Shown: piece by piece, positions 36,676-49,017 of the stretch | Numbering within the stretch: position 1 is the first letter of the stretch | How the letters are laid out: every line of letters begins with the position of its first letter | NCBI GenBank assembly: GCA_032622095.1 | Contig: CP136068.1 | Span: 130,023,989 to 130,087,988, forward strand | From: Siphonodentalium dalli | Lineage: Eukaryota > Mollusca > Scaphopoda > Gadilida > Siphonodentaliidae | Length of the DNA: 64,000 bases | Direction: 5' to 3' | The notes under the pieces: generated by a model | What the model was told of the DNA's origin: nothing | The model's database searches: none | Seen by the model: the letters and a program-made list of their open reading frames with translations, nothing else | Translations under genes and position numbers: made by a program

Positions 36676-36764
36676 ATGAAGGTTCGCTATCCCGAAGGTC
36701 CACTATTCCGAAGGTTCTCTATTCTGAATATTTGCTATTTCGAATGTTCACTATTCCGAAGGTT
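36676..36764. repeat. 16-bp minisatellite (ggttcgctattccgaa), copy at 36.7 kb
   Basis: About five 16-bp units, reverse-complement related to the 397-626 array. The unit edge coincides with the junction of the 1,508-bp duplication. Confidence 0.85.
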
Positions 36765-38271
36765 CTGATACCGCCATTGGCATTTCAATTATAAACACCA
36801 ATGTTCTAATCCAATTAGCATAACTAAATATTGAAAATAATAGAATATTAACATATTTTGATCACGTCGTTCAATTTTGCTGAAGAATTAAAATTTCACA
36901 AATTTTGTACAGAAAAAGGAACTTTTATTCAAAATAACATAAACAAATACCAACATTTGTCTATAAAATCAGAATGATCCTTTATTCCGAAAGTAGATGT
37001 AGTCTAGAACATTCTAGGGAATGTTATAAAATCATAATGATCCTTTATTCCGAACTAGATGTAGTCTAGAACATTCTAGGGAATGTTATAAAGGTCAATA
37101 CTATTGTTGTAGTATATTGTCGGTTTCTATCGATATACTTTTCATGAAATTTAAAGGAATTATACACACATTTATTCCGAAATATTAGAATCATTTCCGT
37201 GACAACCAAATCAACGCCCAACCATATAAACCATCTAATCGGGTAGGACACATCAAGATCTTCAAAATGACATATCACAGTCCATTTTATAGTGAGATGT
37301 TCTCAACCAGCACTGCGATTCCAAAAATCACAATTTTCTTACTAAAAATCCCTAAAATTACCCCAAAAACGGCGTTCCAACCACCATACGGACTCATATC
37401 TCCAACAGGAACGTTCAGCTGAGTTCACATATCGTCCTTATACCATTAAACCAGACTTGACTTAAAATGAAAATGAATGTTGAAAAATGCAGCCTTCCAT
37501 TATTCGATCGATGGCATTTACTGACAATACCGTCGATATGTGACAATAATTTTGGGGGGCAGTTTCCATGACAACCGCACCACTTTCAGATCCGATAGTA
37601 AGTCATATCAATAAGCTTACATCATCACCTTTCCAAAGATACCAAATTTGTCCTTAAGTACGGTGGGTATATTAAATATAATTTTTTGGGGTCTCTGCCG
37701 CTCACCCATAAATGCAAAACTATTCTTGTGTCGGCTTCCTCGTGTTTACAGTGTAATTCAGTGGCATCTCTGCGGTTCATAGCGTTCCCACAGGCCCGGT
37801 ACTCATAACACACATTGGCAAACCCAAACATCAAACAACATTCCCCTAGCACTTCAACATAAATATTCTTTGCCCACTCATCTGCCAAAAATGACAAAAA
37901 TGACACTTTAAAAGTATCTGAGTTTATATTTTCAGCAAAAGTTTTCGGTTTGACTCTCTGATCTGGAACCGTAACGCGCGACTCATTACGTCACAAGGTG
38001 GTGTAAGCTGTTTTACAGTTTTTCATGTTCGAGTGGACGATCGATAATCCACTGGGCGAATGTATTATGGTTAGGTATTTTTTCGTACTTGAGTATAAAC
38101 CGTACCGATAGAGTCACGATAGTCCGACAAAGATTAGCACATGTGTTTACGTCACCGGTGTAATTGTGGGGACATGTTTCTATTATGAAGGTTCGCTATC
38201 CCGAAGGTCCACTATTCCGAAGGTTCTCTATTCTGAATATTTGCTATTTCGAAGGTTCACTATTCCGAAGG
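36764..38271. repeat. 1,508-bp tandem duplication, copy 2
   Basis: This is the head-to-tail second copy. Differences from copy 1 include an extra T at about 38088 and G to A (minus strand TGG to TGA) at about 37990. Both fall upstream of the exon's acceptor, in inferred intron, not in coding sequence. Copy 2 also ends in the 16-bp minisatellite. Confidence 0.95.
37706..37962 (-). pseudogene. HEEADTR exon, copy 2 (257 bp)
   Basis: Same acceptor, same donor and same length as copy 1, with a single base difference at the Ala of FGFANV (GCA versus GCC), which is synonymous. This copy is nearer the upstream coding block and would be reached first by the splicing machinery. Exon boundaries are inferred from phase and family knowledge. 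Confidence 0.7.
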
Positions 38272-38310
38272 TTCGCTATTCCGAAGGTTCTCTATTCCGA
38301 AGGTTTTTGT
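38184..38310. repeat. 16-bp minisatellite, copy at 38.2 kb
   Basis: About seven to eight units of ggttc[a/g]ctattccgaa. This array is longer than the one ending duplication copy 1. Confidence 0.85.
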
Positions 38311-38995
38311 TATTTTTAGGTTAATTCTATATTCTAAAGTATTGAGAGGGTTCATTATCACGAAGATTCTTTTAATGGAGTGTGCGCTCACATCCGAACG
38401 GATCCTGCGCGCATACCGATACAGATACAGGAGGAAATAACTTAGAACATTAAATGTGATTTTGTTTTGTTTTCGCGGGTTTTCTTGAGATTTAATGTCA
38501 TTACGTGTGCCCATACCTTTGAATTCTTGGCATATAATATGATTGTTGTGGTATATATGGACCCTCCTGCATTGGGACATGACACGAGTACAGTTGACTT
38601 AAGTGCTGTTCTGTGCGGGCTCCAATTTGGGGTTCAATATTTTAAGGGCCAAATTTAGAATTTTATGGGCCCATACCTTTGAACTCTGGGCATATAATAT
38701 GAATATTGGGGGGCATGTCTCTATTCCGAAGGTTTACTATCCCAAAGGTCCACTATTCCGAAATTTCTCTGAATGTTCGCTATTCCGAAGGTTCACCAAT
38801 CCGAAGGTTCGTTATTCCGAAGGTTCTCTATTCCGAAGGTTTTTGTTATTTTAAGGTTAATTCTATATTCTAAAGTATTGAGAGGGTTCATTATCACGAA
38901 GATTCTGTTTATGAAGGAAATAACTTAAAACATTAAATGTGATTTTGTTTTGTTTTCGCGGGTTTTCTTCAGTTTAATGTCATTACGTATGACCT
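38311..38995. repeat. Partial duplication of about 0.5 kb, including a third minisatellite array
   Basis: gtattgagagggttcattat and gattttgttttgttttcgcg occur at about 38340/38455 and again at about 38873/38940. catacctttgaa and ggcatataatatga are also repeated (38513, 38675). Another 16-bp minisatellite array lies at 38722-38850. The frames at 38467-38854 are repeats, not genes. Confidence 0.75.
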
Positions 38996-39469
38996 TATTT
39001 CTCATTATATATTCACGCCAAGCAGCCCACACAATTGCTATGTTTTCATGCGATTTAATGTCATTACGTGTGACCTAATATCGAAATAATCTGAGGCAAG
39101 AGTACGCCTGCTAAAGGCGAATTATAACAGTGGGGCTATAACGCTTAATGAATACTGGAGGCTATAACAAACTGCGCAGCAGAATATCGCTGAATAGACG
39201 AGTATGAGATGAGCCTAACTGCAATTGTGACTTTGTTTAAAGGCCCACTTAATTTTCGAGTCATTTATTGTTTTATAGTATATACGGTTTTAATAACAAT
39301 TTATGCCATAAAATTTGAATCAAATACTATAATTCATCACCATTTGAAACGCAGAATACTTCTATCTCCTAGTTTGAAACACCTTTAAAAACCGCGACAA
39401 GTCGTGCGTCGTATATCTAGCAATTAGCAACTACCATGTCCTCTTCGGTTTTAGATAGATTTCAACGTA
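38996..39469. other. Unassigned region
   Basis: tttaatgtcattacgtgtgacc recurs at about 39055, as it does at 38490 and 38970. Nothing else is recognised. Confidence 0.3.
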
Positions 39470-39905
39470 ATTTGATACTTAGGGGTATTTGTGTCCGGGA
39501 AGTGTTTTGGACGGGTCAGATCGTGACCCCGACCTGACCTTGATATTTAAAACTGTCAATGCAAGGTAAATTTGGGTAAAACGGACGAATTTCGGCGAAG
39601 TTTGATACCTAGGGATACTTCTGTCCGGGGAGTGTTTTGAACGGGTCAAATCGTGACCTCGGCGTGACCTTGACTTCAATGTGGTCAATCAAAGGTCAAA
39701 TCGGGTAAAACGGATGGATTTCGACGAAATTTGATACCTAGGGGTACTTTTCTCCGGGGTGGGGGTGTTTTGGAGGGGTCAAATCATGACCCTGACCTGA
39801 CCTTGACTTTCGAAATAGTCAATTCAAGGTCAAATCGCGCCTTTCGCCGGAAATCAGATGAAACAGCCCGGACGAAGTCGGGCCCTTCAGCTTGTGTAAT
39901 AAAGA
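39470..39905. repeat. Three tandem units of about 130 bp
   Basis: Units start tgatac[t/c][t/c]aggg at about 39474, 39604 and 39733, with gtccgggg, gggtcaaatcgtgacc, tgaccttgac and aaggtcaaatcgggt in each. The array ends in the hairpin cagcccggacgaagtcgggc and ttcagcttgtgtaataaa, which resembles the end of a dispersed repeat. 39906-40061 is AT-rich and unassigned. Confidence 0.8.
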
Positions 39906-40061
39906 AGACAGTTTGAGGAATGTAATGTATAACACGAGAAACGGGAAAACTTGAAGTATGGAAGTATGCAAATTTCCCACATACAATTTGGAAGCTAGTT
40001 TATAGAATAATTATATTATAATTTATATTTATGGCTAATAATATGATATTGGTGGCGTTAC

Positions 40062-42774
40062 CATTTCTGACTATGGTTTTCTTGTTGATAAATGCTCCAC
40101 GACTCTCTCGCTCAATGTCTTTAATGGACGGATGTTTGTATGTGTCAGCTACAAAGTCGACACGATTTGCAAATTTGCTGAGTGTTCTGAGCAGATCATG
40201 GGCGATACCGCCATAAGTTGGCGATAGGTTTATGAGTGTACGAATCAGGAAAAATGCATCAACGATATAAGCGTCTACAGACTTTGGCGCTTCTGATTCT
40301 ACCATTCCTTCAAGTTTGTGAAACAATTTTGCTTTATCTGTTTCCATTTTTGTACCGTCAATGTGAGCCATGCACGGCGGCACAGGTGTCAGCGGGTAAC
40401 TGAAAAGCTTGCGAAGATCGATGTCCATTAAACAAGATAGAAATAACAATCGCCCAAATAGGTCACGCGTGCATTTGATTTCTTTCAACTTCTTGTCTTT
40501 AGAAGTCAGTTTCATCGAAAGGGCGGTTGATGTAAAATTCTTAACCTTGCGCCTGACTATAGGCTTCTCGAATCTCTTGTCATCATTGAGGCATTCAGAC
40601 TTGAATTCATCCCGCCATGCCTCTCCAGTTTGAACAGCTTTGAGTATTTCGGTAGCTACAATTTTCCCGACAGCACGGCCCGTGGATAGCGAATATAAAT
40701 CAGAACTTGGCACTTTGTCCAAGAACGGATTCAGTGTGGACTGTATTCCTTCCATGAGCTTGTGAAGATCTGAATTGTCGCGTTTTACTCTGTATGTTTT
40801 CAAATCGTTCACACTGTCTTCTGTTGGTGACTTACCAGCTTTTATATCCAAGTAACTGATTATCGACCCCCTCGTGGATCGGGTAATCATCCATCGTCTA
40901 CGTGCACCAGCAGAGGATAGGGACGTTATTCCAGTGAGTCTAGATGCAGCGTCCCTGTTGATGATTTGCTCAAGGGTAAAATCAACAGGGGTCCTGGAGA
41001 ACGAGTTATGAGTACGTCGAGCTGATAGGGCTCCATTTTCAAGCATCTCTCTTACACCTGGATGCATTGCTTCAACATTATATAAATCCAGTACACACAT
41101 CACCATCCATCTGGCATAATTGTGCCTGGATGTTGCAAAGAAGATAGCAGACATTGCATGTAAAGAATACACGTACAATTCAAGGTCGTTTTTGTGGCAG
41201 GCTCGACTGAACAGGAGAAACAATTCAACCAGAACAATGTACATTGCCCAATACCTTGCTGTTTCGCCGTGGGCGCCCGCTCTTGTTTGGTCAAAGTATT
41301 GTTCATATGATGTCATGAGAGTCTCATATTCAACAGACTTCTCGACAGTTTGCATCAGATCTGGCGACGGATGTTCGTTCATCTGTTGAAACTATTTCAG
41401 CAAACCTTCAGGCATGCCCTTTTGGTACCAATCTAGGAATTGTCGGAAGTGTACAATTCTGAATGCCTGTGCAAGTAATGAATGTAGGCATTTGCACCTA
41501 TTATAATGTTTTCCAGATATAAATCCTTTCAAAGAACCTCTTGCTAAGTCTCCAGTGTCGATAAAGATATGCGGACCACCGACTCGTAAAGTAAATATCC
41601 AAGTGAACCAAAATATGCTTGTTGACTATGGAATGCACCAAAGCATACAAATATATTATCAAACTTCGGGCTCTCAACTGATTGGATTTGTTTGGCTGGT
41701 TTAGCTATCGCTAAGTCATAATGGACTACAACCGCCTTCTGACTGAACTCTTGTGCAACCTTCTGAGATATCCTCATGGTTTCCGCAACTACATCTAGAC
41801 GAGTTGGGGGGAGGTTGATGTTCTCCATATATGATATACATTGCTGAGGCAGTGGATCACACTGAAGTCTAGAGTTCCAACCAACCCACATGGGTGTCGA
41901 TTTGAATAGATGACATGAAATCATCCAGGCTTCGTCGCGTCTCTTCAATTGCTAAGATTTGTGGGAGGCGGCTTGGTCTTTATTCGGTAATCAAATTTGG
42001 ACAAATTAGGTTTTTTTCGGTATGGCGCTAGGTCAGTTATATTAGAACATTCCAGGGAGCGTTTCCGTCTACGCTGGTCGTGCGCTTCTGGTTCAAAAGT
42101 GGTTTTGTTTGACGTAGGCACAATGGCTGGCTTGTTCTGATAACATATTCGGACAGTGTCATGCAGTGTCCCACTCCCAGATAGAGTCTCTGTGTTTTCG
42201 TCAAATTTATCCTAGGCAAATGCCATGGAGAGACCAGACGCAGTGGTCATACCATCATGTGTACATGGCTTTTTCTCCGACACCGAGAGAGCCATGTCAG
42301 TCTCCAGCTCCTCAATGCAATGGTAATTCAAAGAATGACCAAATCGGTTCAGGATTTCGATGACGCGTCTACTGCCAGTCATACTCTTCAAACCGAGACC
42401 AAGACACACGTGCTTAGATTGTAATGCGCCCTTGGTGCAAGAAAACATACAGTCGTCAGCCAATGCTGCAGCATACCGCTCTGTACGATAGCTTTTTGAT
42501 GGTCTCGAATATCCTGTGTAAGCACTCGAAAGAAATCTATCAGGAGATTTGATGGTTGTGCAGTACCTTTAGCAAGATCTTCTGGATACAATGAGAAGGG
42601 GAAATCTTTGGTCGTATTTTTAAGTATCACGATCAATGTTCGTAGATGAAGGGCTGTTTGAAATACCCTATTATCAAGAGAACAGGCTTGTTCCATGATT
42701 TTTTCAACTGTCACTTGCTTCTCCATTTCAGTTGAGTAAATTACATTGCCCTGCTTGTTATTGAGTTTGCCCAT
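40062..42774 (-). pseudogene. Main coding block of a large metazoan multicopy protein (EEADTR/TGCD family), frame-broken
   Basis: Read 5' to 3' on the minus strand, family segments appear in order: LKSMTGSRRVIEILNRFGH (about 42.37 kb), SGSGTLHDTVRICYQNKPA (42.16), TPMWVGWNS and VVVHYDLAIAKPAKQIQ (41.85-41.70), FVCFGAFHSQQAYFGSLGY (41.65), SGKHYNRCKCLHSLLAQAF (41.50), FSRTPVDFTLEQIINRDAA (40.97), TRDLFGRLLFLSC, LTPVPPCMAHIDGTKM and TYKHPSIKDIERE (40.1). Breaks seen: a 1-nt shift near 42488, TGG to TAG at 42212-42214, 1-nt shifts near 41952 and 41583, and TAG at 41392-41394. From the Met at 41382 there are 440 uninterrupted codons to the donor AAT G|gtaacg at 40062. Relatives are abundant unplaced proteins in cnidarians, arthropods and molluscs and are probably transposon-borne; the function is unproven. 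Upstream of 42774 the sequence becomes repeat. Confidence 0.8.
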
Positions 42775-45000
42775 GCGAACAGAACATTGGCACCGTTTGA
42801 GAATCTTAGGTAGCCCATCATCCTTGGAAAAAAGTAAACCTTAGTTGTTGTACCCCATAAACCTCTAATGTCGGTAGTACCGTCCGGGCTCCATCGGTAT
42901 CCGATAACTTGAAAATGCTTTGAGATATCAACTCCAAATTTTACATATGGATAAAACTCATCAATAGGCCGATTGAGATGAAAATGAGGCCTGCTCGTCA
43001 ATTAGGGGTTATGAGTGGGGGTTTTTGTAGGTAAAATGTTAATTTTCATTGTTCTGCTATCAACTCAAGAAAGCTTTGAGATATCAGTTCCAAATTTTAA
43101 ATATGAATAAAACGTGATTAATAAGCCGATTGAGTTCGAAAATGGGGCCCGCCCGCCAATCAGGGGGCGAGGGGTGGGGGTCTTTGTGTAGAATGTTCCT
43201 TTTCGTACTTATGAAGTGTATACCTGAAGAATGGTTATAAATATATCAATTCTAATTTTGTTATGTGTATGATACTTGGCAATAGGCCAATATCATCGCA
43301 TGGGGTCGGCCCGTCAATTAGGGGCCGAAATAAATGTGGGAGGTACATTGCTCTTCTAGACATTTATTATAACTCAAAATGGTATCAAGGTATCAACTCA
43401 ATAGTTTAAATATGGATAAAACTCATCAGCGGATTGAGTTCATCCATGGGACCTGTCCGCCAATTAGTGGCAGATGGTTGGGGTTTGTTGTGTGTAAAAT
43501 CATTTTCATTCTTTAATTGGTACAAGGATGGTGTGAGACACAAATTTCAAATTCTACCTGTGGACAATACTCATGAATATGTCGCTCTATTTCTCGCATG
43601 TGACTGGCTCACCAATTAGTGGCTATAAGGGCAGGTGAGGTCCTTTGTGTCAATTTTTCTTCAAGTTGCTTCACAAAAACCCCATTGTCGATTTAGCTCA
43701 AATTTTATCTACAGGTTTGTTATATGATGGAGGGATTTAATTCACTGCCTATATGCTAATTAGGGAGCTTAGTTTTTTCTGCCAGTATATTTTTCCCCCC
43801 TCAAAATCCACTTGGCCCTTTAACTGAAATTCAGTGAGCAAGTTTTCTTGCTGACGGGGAATAAAATGTGTTGAAAAGGTCCCAATATGTTGATTAGGGG
43901 TGAACTTATGGTGCATTGAACCATCTTGAACAGACAAATATGCACTTTTCCAGGTGCTATAATAACCCTTACCTATGAATGGTGTAGCTAGCATCTAGCT
44001 CTGATAATGGCATTATTTGTTTATAGCAGTTATCAATGGGCACAGAGGTCATTAATTATCTCCTGGCAAGGCATATATCTGGTTTGATTACTTTTAATGA
44101 CTGTTCCTTTTGTAACATAGGGTAAATGTCATTAGCAAGATTAAATAAATAAAAAGAGCATTCAGTTCTACATCAATGAATTTTGTTATTAACTCCCTTG
44201 ATTTTAGAACCAGAATTATTATAGGACACTATAAGAAAGCTATTGAACAGTGATCCACTGTAGTTGTAGATATGTGCTATTTGAGTTTATTCCCTGTTCA
44301 GAGAATGACAATAATTTCATGGGATATGATTATGAGCAACCATTATGCAGAATGTCTTGAAATACACCAGTTTTAACCCACAAGACTCCAACAACCTTTT
44401 TTCAGCATGATAAATGTCAAGTCTGATAGTGGCAATATAGGTAGAAATCAGACTTGAGTAGTTTTTGCTTCGATGCTCTTTTGAGCTGAACCTAACTGTT
44501 TATGAATTTTTTTTTTAATTAAATTTATTTGAAACCTTGACCATATACATATATTCAGCGTACTGTAGAGCTAATACCATGGAGGCATTTACCTGCATTA
44601 TTGGTGAATTTGGTTTTAGGATCAAATACATTAATTAGGGGCCAGATTATGGGGGTTCATATAGTTTTGGTTACTTGGTTTAGAAAAATAGCTTATTCTC
44701 TAGAGCCTCCTGGTGAATTCTTTCAAATTTGATTTGAAGCATTATTGGAACCTTCTGTTACAGATTAGTTCAAGGTGTCTAGTTTGACTGATTTTTAGGG
44801 AGGCTATTGGTCAAATACAGTATAATAGGACAAATTTGGAAACTTTATGCAGGATTGGGAAGTTCAAGACAATTCTGATCAAGAACCACTTGTAGATTAT
44901 TTCCAAATTTGGTTTTGAGCATCATAGGGATAACTACTTTCATATTTGTTTAAGTCCAACACTTTAATGAGTTATAGGGCATACAAATCAGTATCAGACC
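42775..45000. repeat. Long decayed tandem repeat
   Basis: Diverged units of about 150-190 bp recur (about 42.9, 43.08, 43.26, 43.39 and 43.54 kb). Their words are caaattttaaatatgaataa, aaactcatcaataggccgat and cgccaattagggg plus gtgggggttttgtgtgtaaa. Units fade towards 45 kb (ctaattagggg at about 43757, 43895 and 44630). The frame at 42741-43001 lies across the first unit and is not a gene. No protein is recognised. Confidence 0.65.
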
Positions 45001-45225
45001 CTCCTAGAAATTGGTGGCCCACGCAAAGGGTCACTGCTATTTATTGCAGAGGTTCTATTTACTGAAAATTCTGTGTACAAGGCGATTTATTATCAATGGC
45101 AATGCAGTGGCCATTTATTGCTCGTATGCTTTGTTTGCTTATGAATTGATATGTGTATCATTTGAAATATAGATTGACTCATCTCAGTGGGTTCACATCT
45201 GCCAATGTAGTGGGCCTATTTTTAC

Positions 45226-45725
45226 TTAGTACCATGAGTAGATGAGAATGTCCTATTTTGAGTTTGTTTCGAAATCCAAGATGGCCGCCATCTTGAATTT
45301 CTTTGGCACACCCTACAGGTCGCATTTATGAACGGATTTTCTGGAAACTTGCTAGGATTACTTTGTACCAAGAGTAGACGAGAACGTCCTATTTTGAGTC
45401 CGTTACGAAATCCAAAATGGCAGCCATCTTGAATTTCTTTGGCACACCCTACAGGTCCAATTTATGAACGGATTTTCTCGAAACTTGAGCTAGGATTACT
45501 TAGTACCATGAGTAGATGAGAACGTCCTATTTTGAGTCCGTTCCAAAATGGCCGCCATGGCAGCTATCTTGAATTTCTTTTGCACCCTACAGTTCCCATT
45601 TATGAACGGATTTTCTCGAAACTTGCTAGGATTACTTATTACCATGAGTTGACGAGAACGTCCTATTTTGATTCCGTTCCGAAATCCAAAATGGCGCCAT
45701 GGCAATGAGCCAATGAGAGCATCAA
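45226..45725. repeat. Four tandem units of about 136 bp
   Basis: Units start near 45226, 45361, 45499 and 45635 with cttagtaccatgagtagatg. Each contains cgtcctattttgagtccgtt, aaatccaaaatggc, gccatcttgaatttctttgg and cccatttatgaacggatttt. The ggcacaccctacaggt element also occurs in the 56-57.7 kb repeats, so the two arrays are related. Confidence 0.85.
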
Positions 45726-46249
45726 GTTGATTCAGTGTCATGGACACTCATTCATATCATCATGAATTTTGTCATGGAGGTTTGTCATTCAATTCATAGT
45801 CATTGTCGCAAGTTAAGCTACTGTGTCATTGACACTTTCATTATATGCTATCTACAGTCTAAAGCATCTAACTACAATGCAAGGTAATGTTTATTTTTAT
45901 TCCCAATACAGTTTACATACATGGTAGACCAGTTAGTATAACAATTAAATAAGATTTTTAGAACAAAAGGGATTTGGCCAATCTTGAGACGCCGTCGTGT
46001 CTGGATATTGCCCGTATATTCGTATACAGATCCCCGTTATTTAGATATTAAAGTTTGGTGCATCATGCACGCAAAGGAAAATATATTGTCAGCAAATCGC
46101 GTGTATTTTGACTCTAATTTTGACTCTCCCTCTTTGTAATTCAAAATGTCCCATTTTTTGAAACACATATACTTTATATCCCTGTCCACTGTGAGAAAGT
46201 TATCGCTGTCCACTGTGACAACTTTCTGACTTCGAAGTTTATGAATGTC
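45726..46249. other. Unassigned region
   Basis: attgacactttcattatat at about 45830 recurs at about 57255, marking a shared flank of the two related repeat arrays. No gene is recognised. Confidence 0.35.
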
Positions 46250-46510
46250 CCTCTTTGTCACACTTCAATATTTTGATGTCCGTATTTTGAAAAGACGAGG
46301 GAAAAATTGTCCCTCTTTGTCACAATTCAATATTTTAATGTCCATATTTTTAAAACACAAGGGGAAAATATTATGTCCCCACTTCGAAAACACAGATCGT
46401 GTATTTTCCTGTCCCCTATTAACAAATTTCAAACCCATCGGTGTATGTCCCCTTTTCTCACACTCGAGAAAACACACGTGTATCCACCCTGTCCACCATT
46501 AGTATGTAAA
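46250..46510. repeat. Degenerate tandem of about 62 bp
   Basis: ccctctttgtcacaattcaa, tattttaatgtccatatttt and aaaacacaaggggaaa repeat about four times with drift. Frames on both strands here (46245-46531) are translations of the repeat. Confidence 0.7.
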
Positions 46511-46813
46511 AAACCCGACTTTCTATTTTGAGATTCGGTGGAGAATTTCGTGTTTTCATTTGCTCGTGACGATTTTATGTTCATTGGGACATAACTCTAT
46601 CAGTTTGAAGGCTGTGGCATACAGATTTGAGGTGTCCCCGGTTGGAGGTCTGTGACACTTGTCCCCTATTCGACACTCATGCGAGTAAGGGTGAGCTTAA
46701 GTGTGTAAACATCGCATTTGCTCATCAGACGATAAACTGACAATATTTATGGTAAAATTATATTCATACATAACGGTGATGGTAAGGTCATTTGGTGTTT
46801 TAGATGGTCATGT

Positions 46814-46881
46814 TTTTCTTACGGTCATGTTCTAGCATACTGGTCATGTTTTGCTTACGGTCATGTTCTAGCATAGATCGA
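46814..46881. repeat. 36-bp tandem pair
   Basis: ggtcatgtttt[t/g]cttacgg plus tcatgttctagcata occurs twice head to tail. 46511-46813 and 46882-47460 are unassigned. Confidence 0.8.
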
Positions 46882-47460
46882 AAAATAAGTTAAGGATTGT
46901 CATAAGTCCTCATTGTACCACAGGCAGATCTATTAGTGATCGAATTTGAGAACTATTTTATTTATTAATTGGGTATGCAACAATAAAGAGGGTTCCTCGT
47001 TAGACTAACCTCCCTATTATCAAATAAAGAGCGTTTGTTTCGCTTATGTGCGATTGAATTATATGATGGAAGCGACTGGACGAAGTATGTACATTTTGAA
47101 TGCGTGGTACCCACCAACCTCGAAACCACGTGATTCCTCACCATAGACATGCTTATTGTTTGATCGAGTGGATATTTTCCACACAATTATGGCAGACATT
47201 CAAATTATTGGAACTCAGCGGAGTACATTCTACATGACAGCATCAATATGTCAACGCAACAAAGAGATGAACATATACAGTTCTGTGTATTTTTCTCGAC
47301 TTTCTTCACACGGATTGTAACTATTGTCTAGCAAGTTTATTAGTCATGGGAATTAGATGGATTTCACTGATATTTGTTCATATGAAATGTAACGGTGATG
47401 TAATAGGAATTGTAGTCGATGGAATTCATTATTGAACACAAAGTATCCATATGTTTACAG

Positions 47461-47554
47461 GATATTAACGCAACCCACAGAGGCCGCTGCACCAACATTT
47501 GCCGCCGTCATGTCAGAGCCATCGGATACGGCAGGGCCATCAACGCCAGCATCT
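47461..47554 (+). CDS. Candidate coding exon, Ala/Pro/Ser/Thr-rich
   Basis: The exon is bounded by an acceptor (catatgtttacag at 47448-47460) and a consensus donor (ATCT|gtaagt). It is GC-rich compared with its surroundings. The favoured frame reads TQPTEAAAPTFAAV then MSEPSDTAGPSTPAS, ending in phase 0. ATG at 47510 in the context gccgtcATGt could also be a start codon. Its composition suggests a disordered N-terminal segment. The exon at 57339 would join in phase, but no other exon of the gene is identified, so product and family are unknown. Confidence 0.4.
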
Positions 47555-49017
47555 GTAAGTTTTTAGCAATTGTTTGATTATCAACATTGATACACTAACA
47601 GATATTGAGGTAGCTGTCACTCGACCGATAGGGTACATTTCGCCCAAGGGACGCCAAGTTCGTGTGTACTCGATCAGCACAAACGTGGCATCGTCATAAA
47701 CAGTTACTATATAATGAATTTTACATTACTGTTATTTTAGGTAGATGCAATCATCCGGTCATACGACATTATATGCAGATAAGAAATCTAAACGGAGGCG
47801 AGTGTACATGCGTTTGGGTGCTTTCAATGACTAAAAATGTATAGTGACCCATGACACACCTGCGGACAAGAAGATCGGTGGTATGTGGCTTGAGTACCGT
47901 GGTATTGTATGGTGCAATGCATGGCTGCACTCAGGATGTGTAGGGATTTTCGGTGACCGTCATCCGAAATAAACTAAATTGGGCTTGTCGTTATCGGTTA
48001 TTGACATTACCTGTGTGATCCTCAGGGACGTGGCTAGATTGTTTCTGCTGTGGAGTGACCACCTTGGGAAATTCCAACTGCATCCACCTTGAATCAGACC
48101 AAACAGAAGTTTTTGCATAAAGTTATTTGCACCCCCCCCCCCTTTTGCACCTCAGTGCCTAATAGTCTATATATTCATAAACCATGGTTCTGTATCCGGT
48201 AATGAGAACATTGAGATATTTGAACCTGAATATTGCATGAATCCTAACATCTAGTGGTCTAACCCCAGATAAATGCACACGGCAAGAAACCAGGACACAC
48301 CGGGCCGAACAATCATGTGAGAAAATTTGAAAACTAAACAAGGAAATCGCAAAATCCTAACCTCTAGACTGGCCTTAAGCTTTCCTAGTGTTGGAAATTT
48401 CAAATCTCATACTCCCCCTTAGGTTTGGGAAATTCTCCAACTGGTGAACATTTCAGTCCACAATTATAACCAAATATATTAAAACAATGTGTTCTTAAAC
48501 TAATTAGCAGATTTTCAGTTTTTTATTGGTGGCCACGGGGGAGGGACAATGACACGGTGTGGGGAAAAATTTGAAATCTGAACAAGAAATTCACAAAATC
48601 CTGTCATTTGATGTGAGAGAGTAATTTAGGTGTCAATTTAAAAAAAAAGGTATACGAGTGAATACAGCTTTGCTTTATCTAAGAGATTACATCCTTACTT
48701 CATATGATAATTTAATACAGGTAGGAGGTAAACCATTTGCTTAATCTGAGATTACAGTATTTAAAGTGTCTGAGCCAGATAATTCTATTTACTTAATATG
48801 AATTGCAATAACTTGTATAAGTCAGGTAATCACATTTGCTTAATCTGAGATTATTTTTAGTCATTCGGGTGACCATATTCATTTCTTTGCAAAAATCATG
48901 TAGTTGTTACATTCGATTTCCATGGGTGTCAACTTCACACGTCTGAACTAAGTCACGATAGAGACACGATGAGGAACACAGTAACCATCTAAGCCAACTG
49001 GTAAAATAGTGATACAT
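47555..49017. other. Unassigned region
   Basis: No gene is recognised. A run of about 12 C lies at 48131-48142. The phrases aaatttgaaa[a/t]ctaaacaagg / caaaatcct recur at about 48327 and 48572, indicating a decayed repeat. tttgcttaatctgagatta recurs at 48737 and 48836. Confidence 0.35.

Larger units (their letters stand above)
35256..36763. repeat. 1,508-bp tandem duplication, copy 1
   Basis: It starts ctgataccgccattggcatt and repeats from 36765 with about 20 differences over 1.5 kb (roughly 98.7% identity by eye). It contains a complete exon of the HEEADTR gene on the minus strand, a 60-bp subduplication and, at its 3' end, the 16-bp ctattccgaaggttcg minisatellite. The junction falls inside that minisatellite. 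Confidence 0.95.

Noticed and set aside
42741-43001. 86-codon minus frame just upstream of the EEADTR-family block
   Set aside because: It covers the first unit of the long decayed tandem repeat; no family segment matches.
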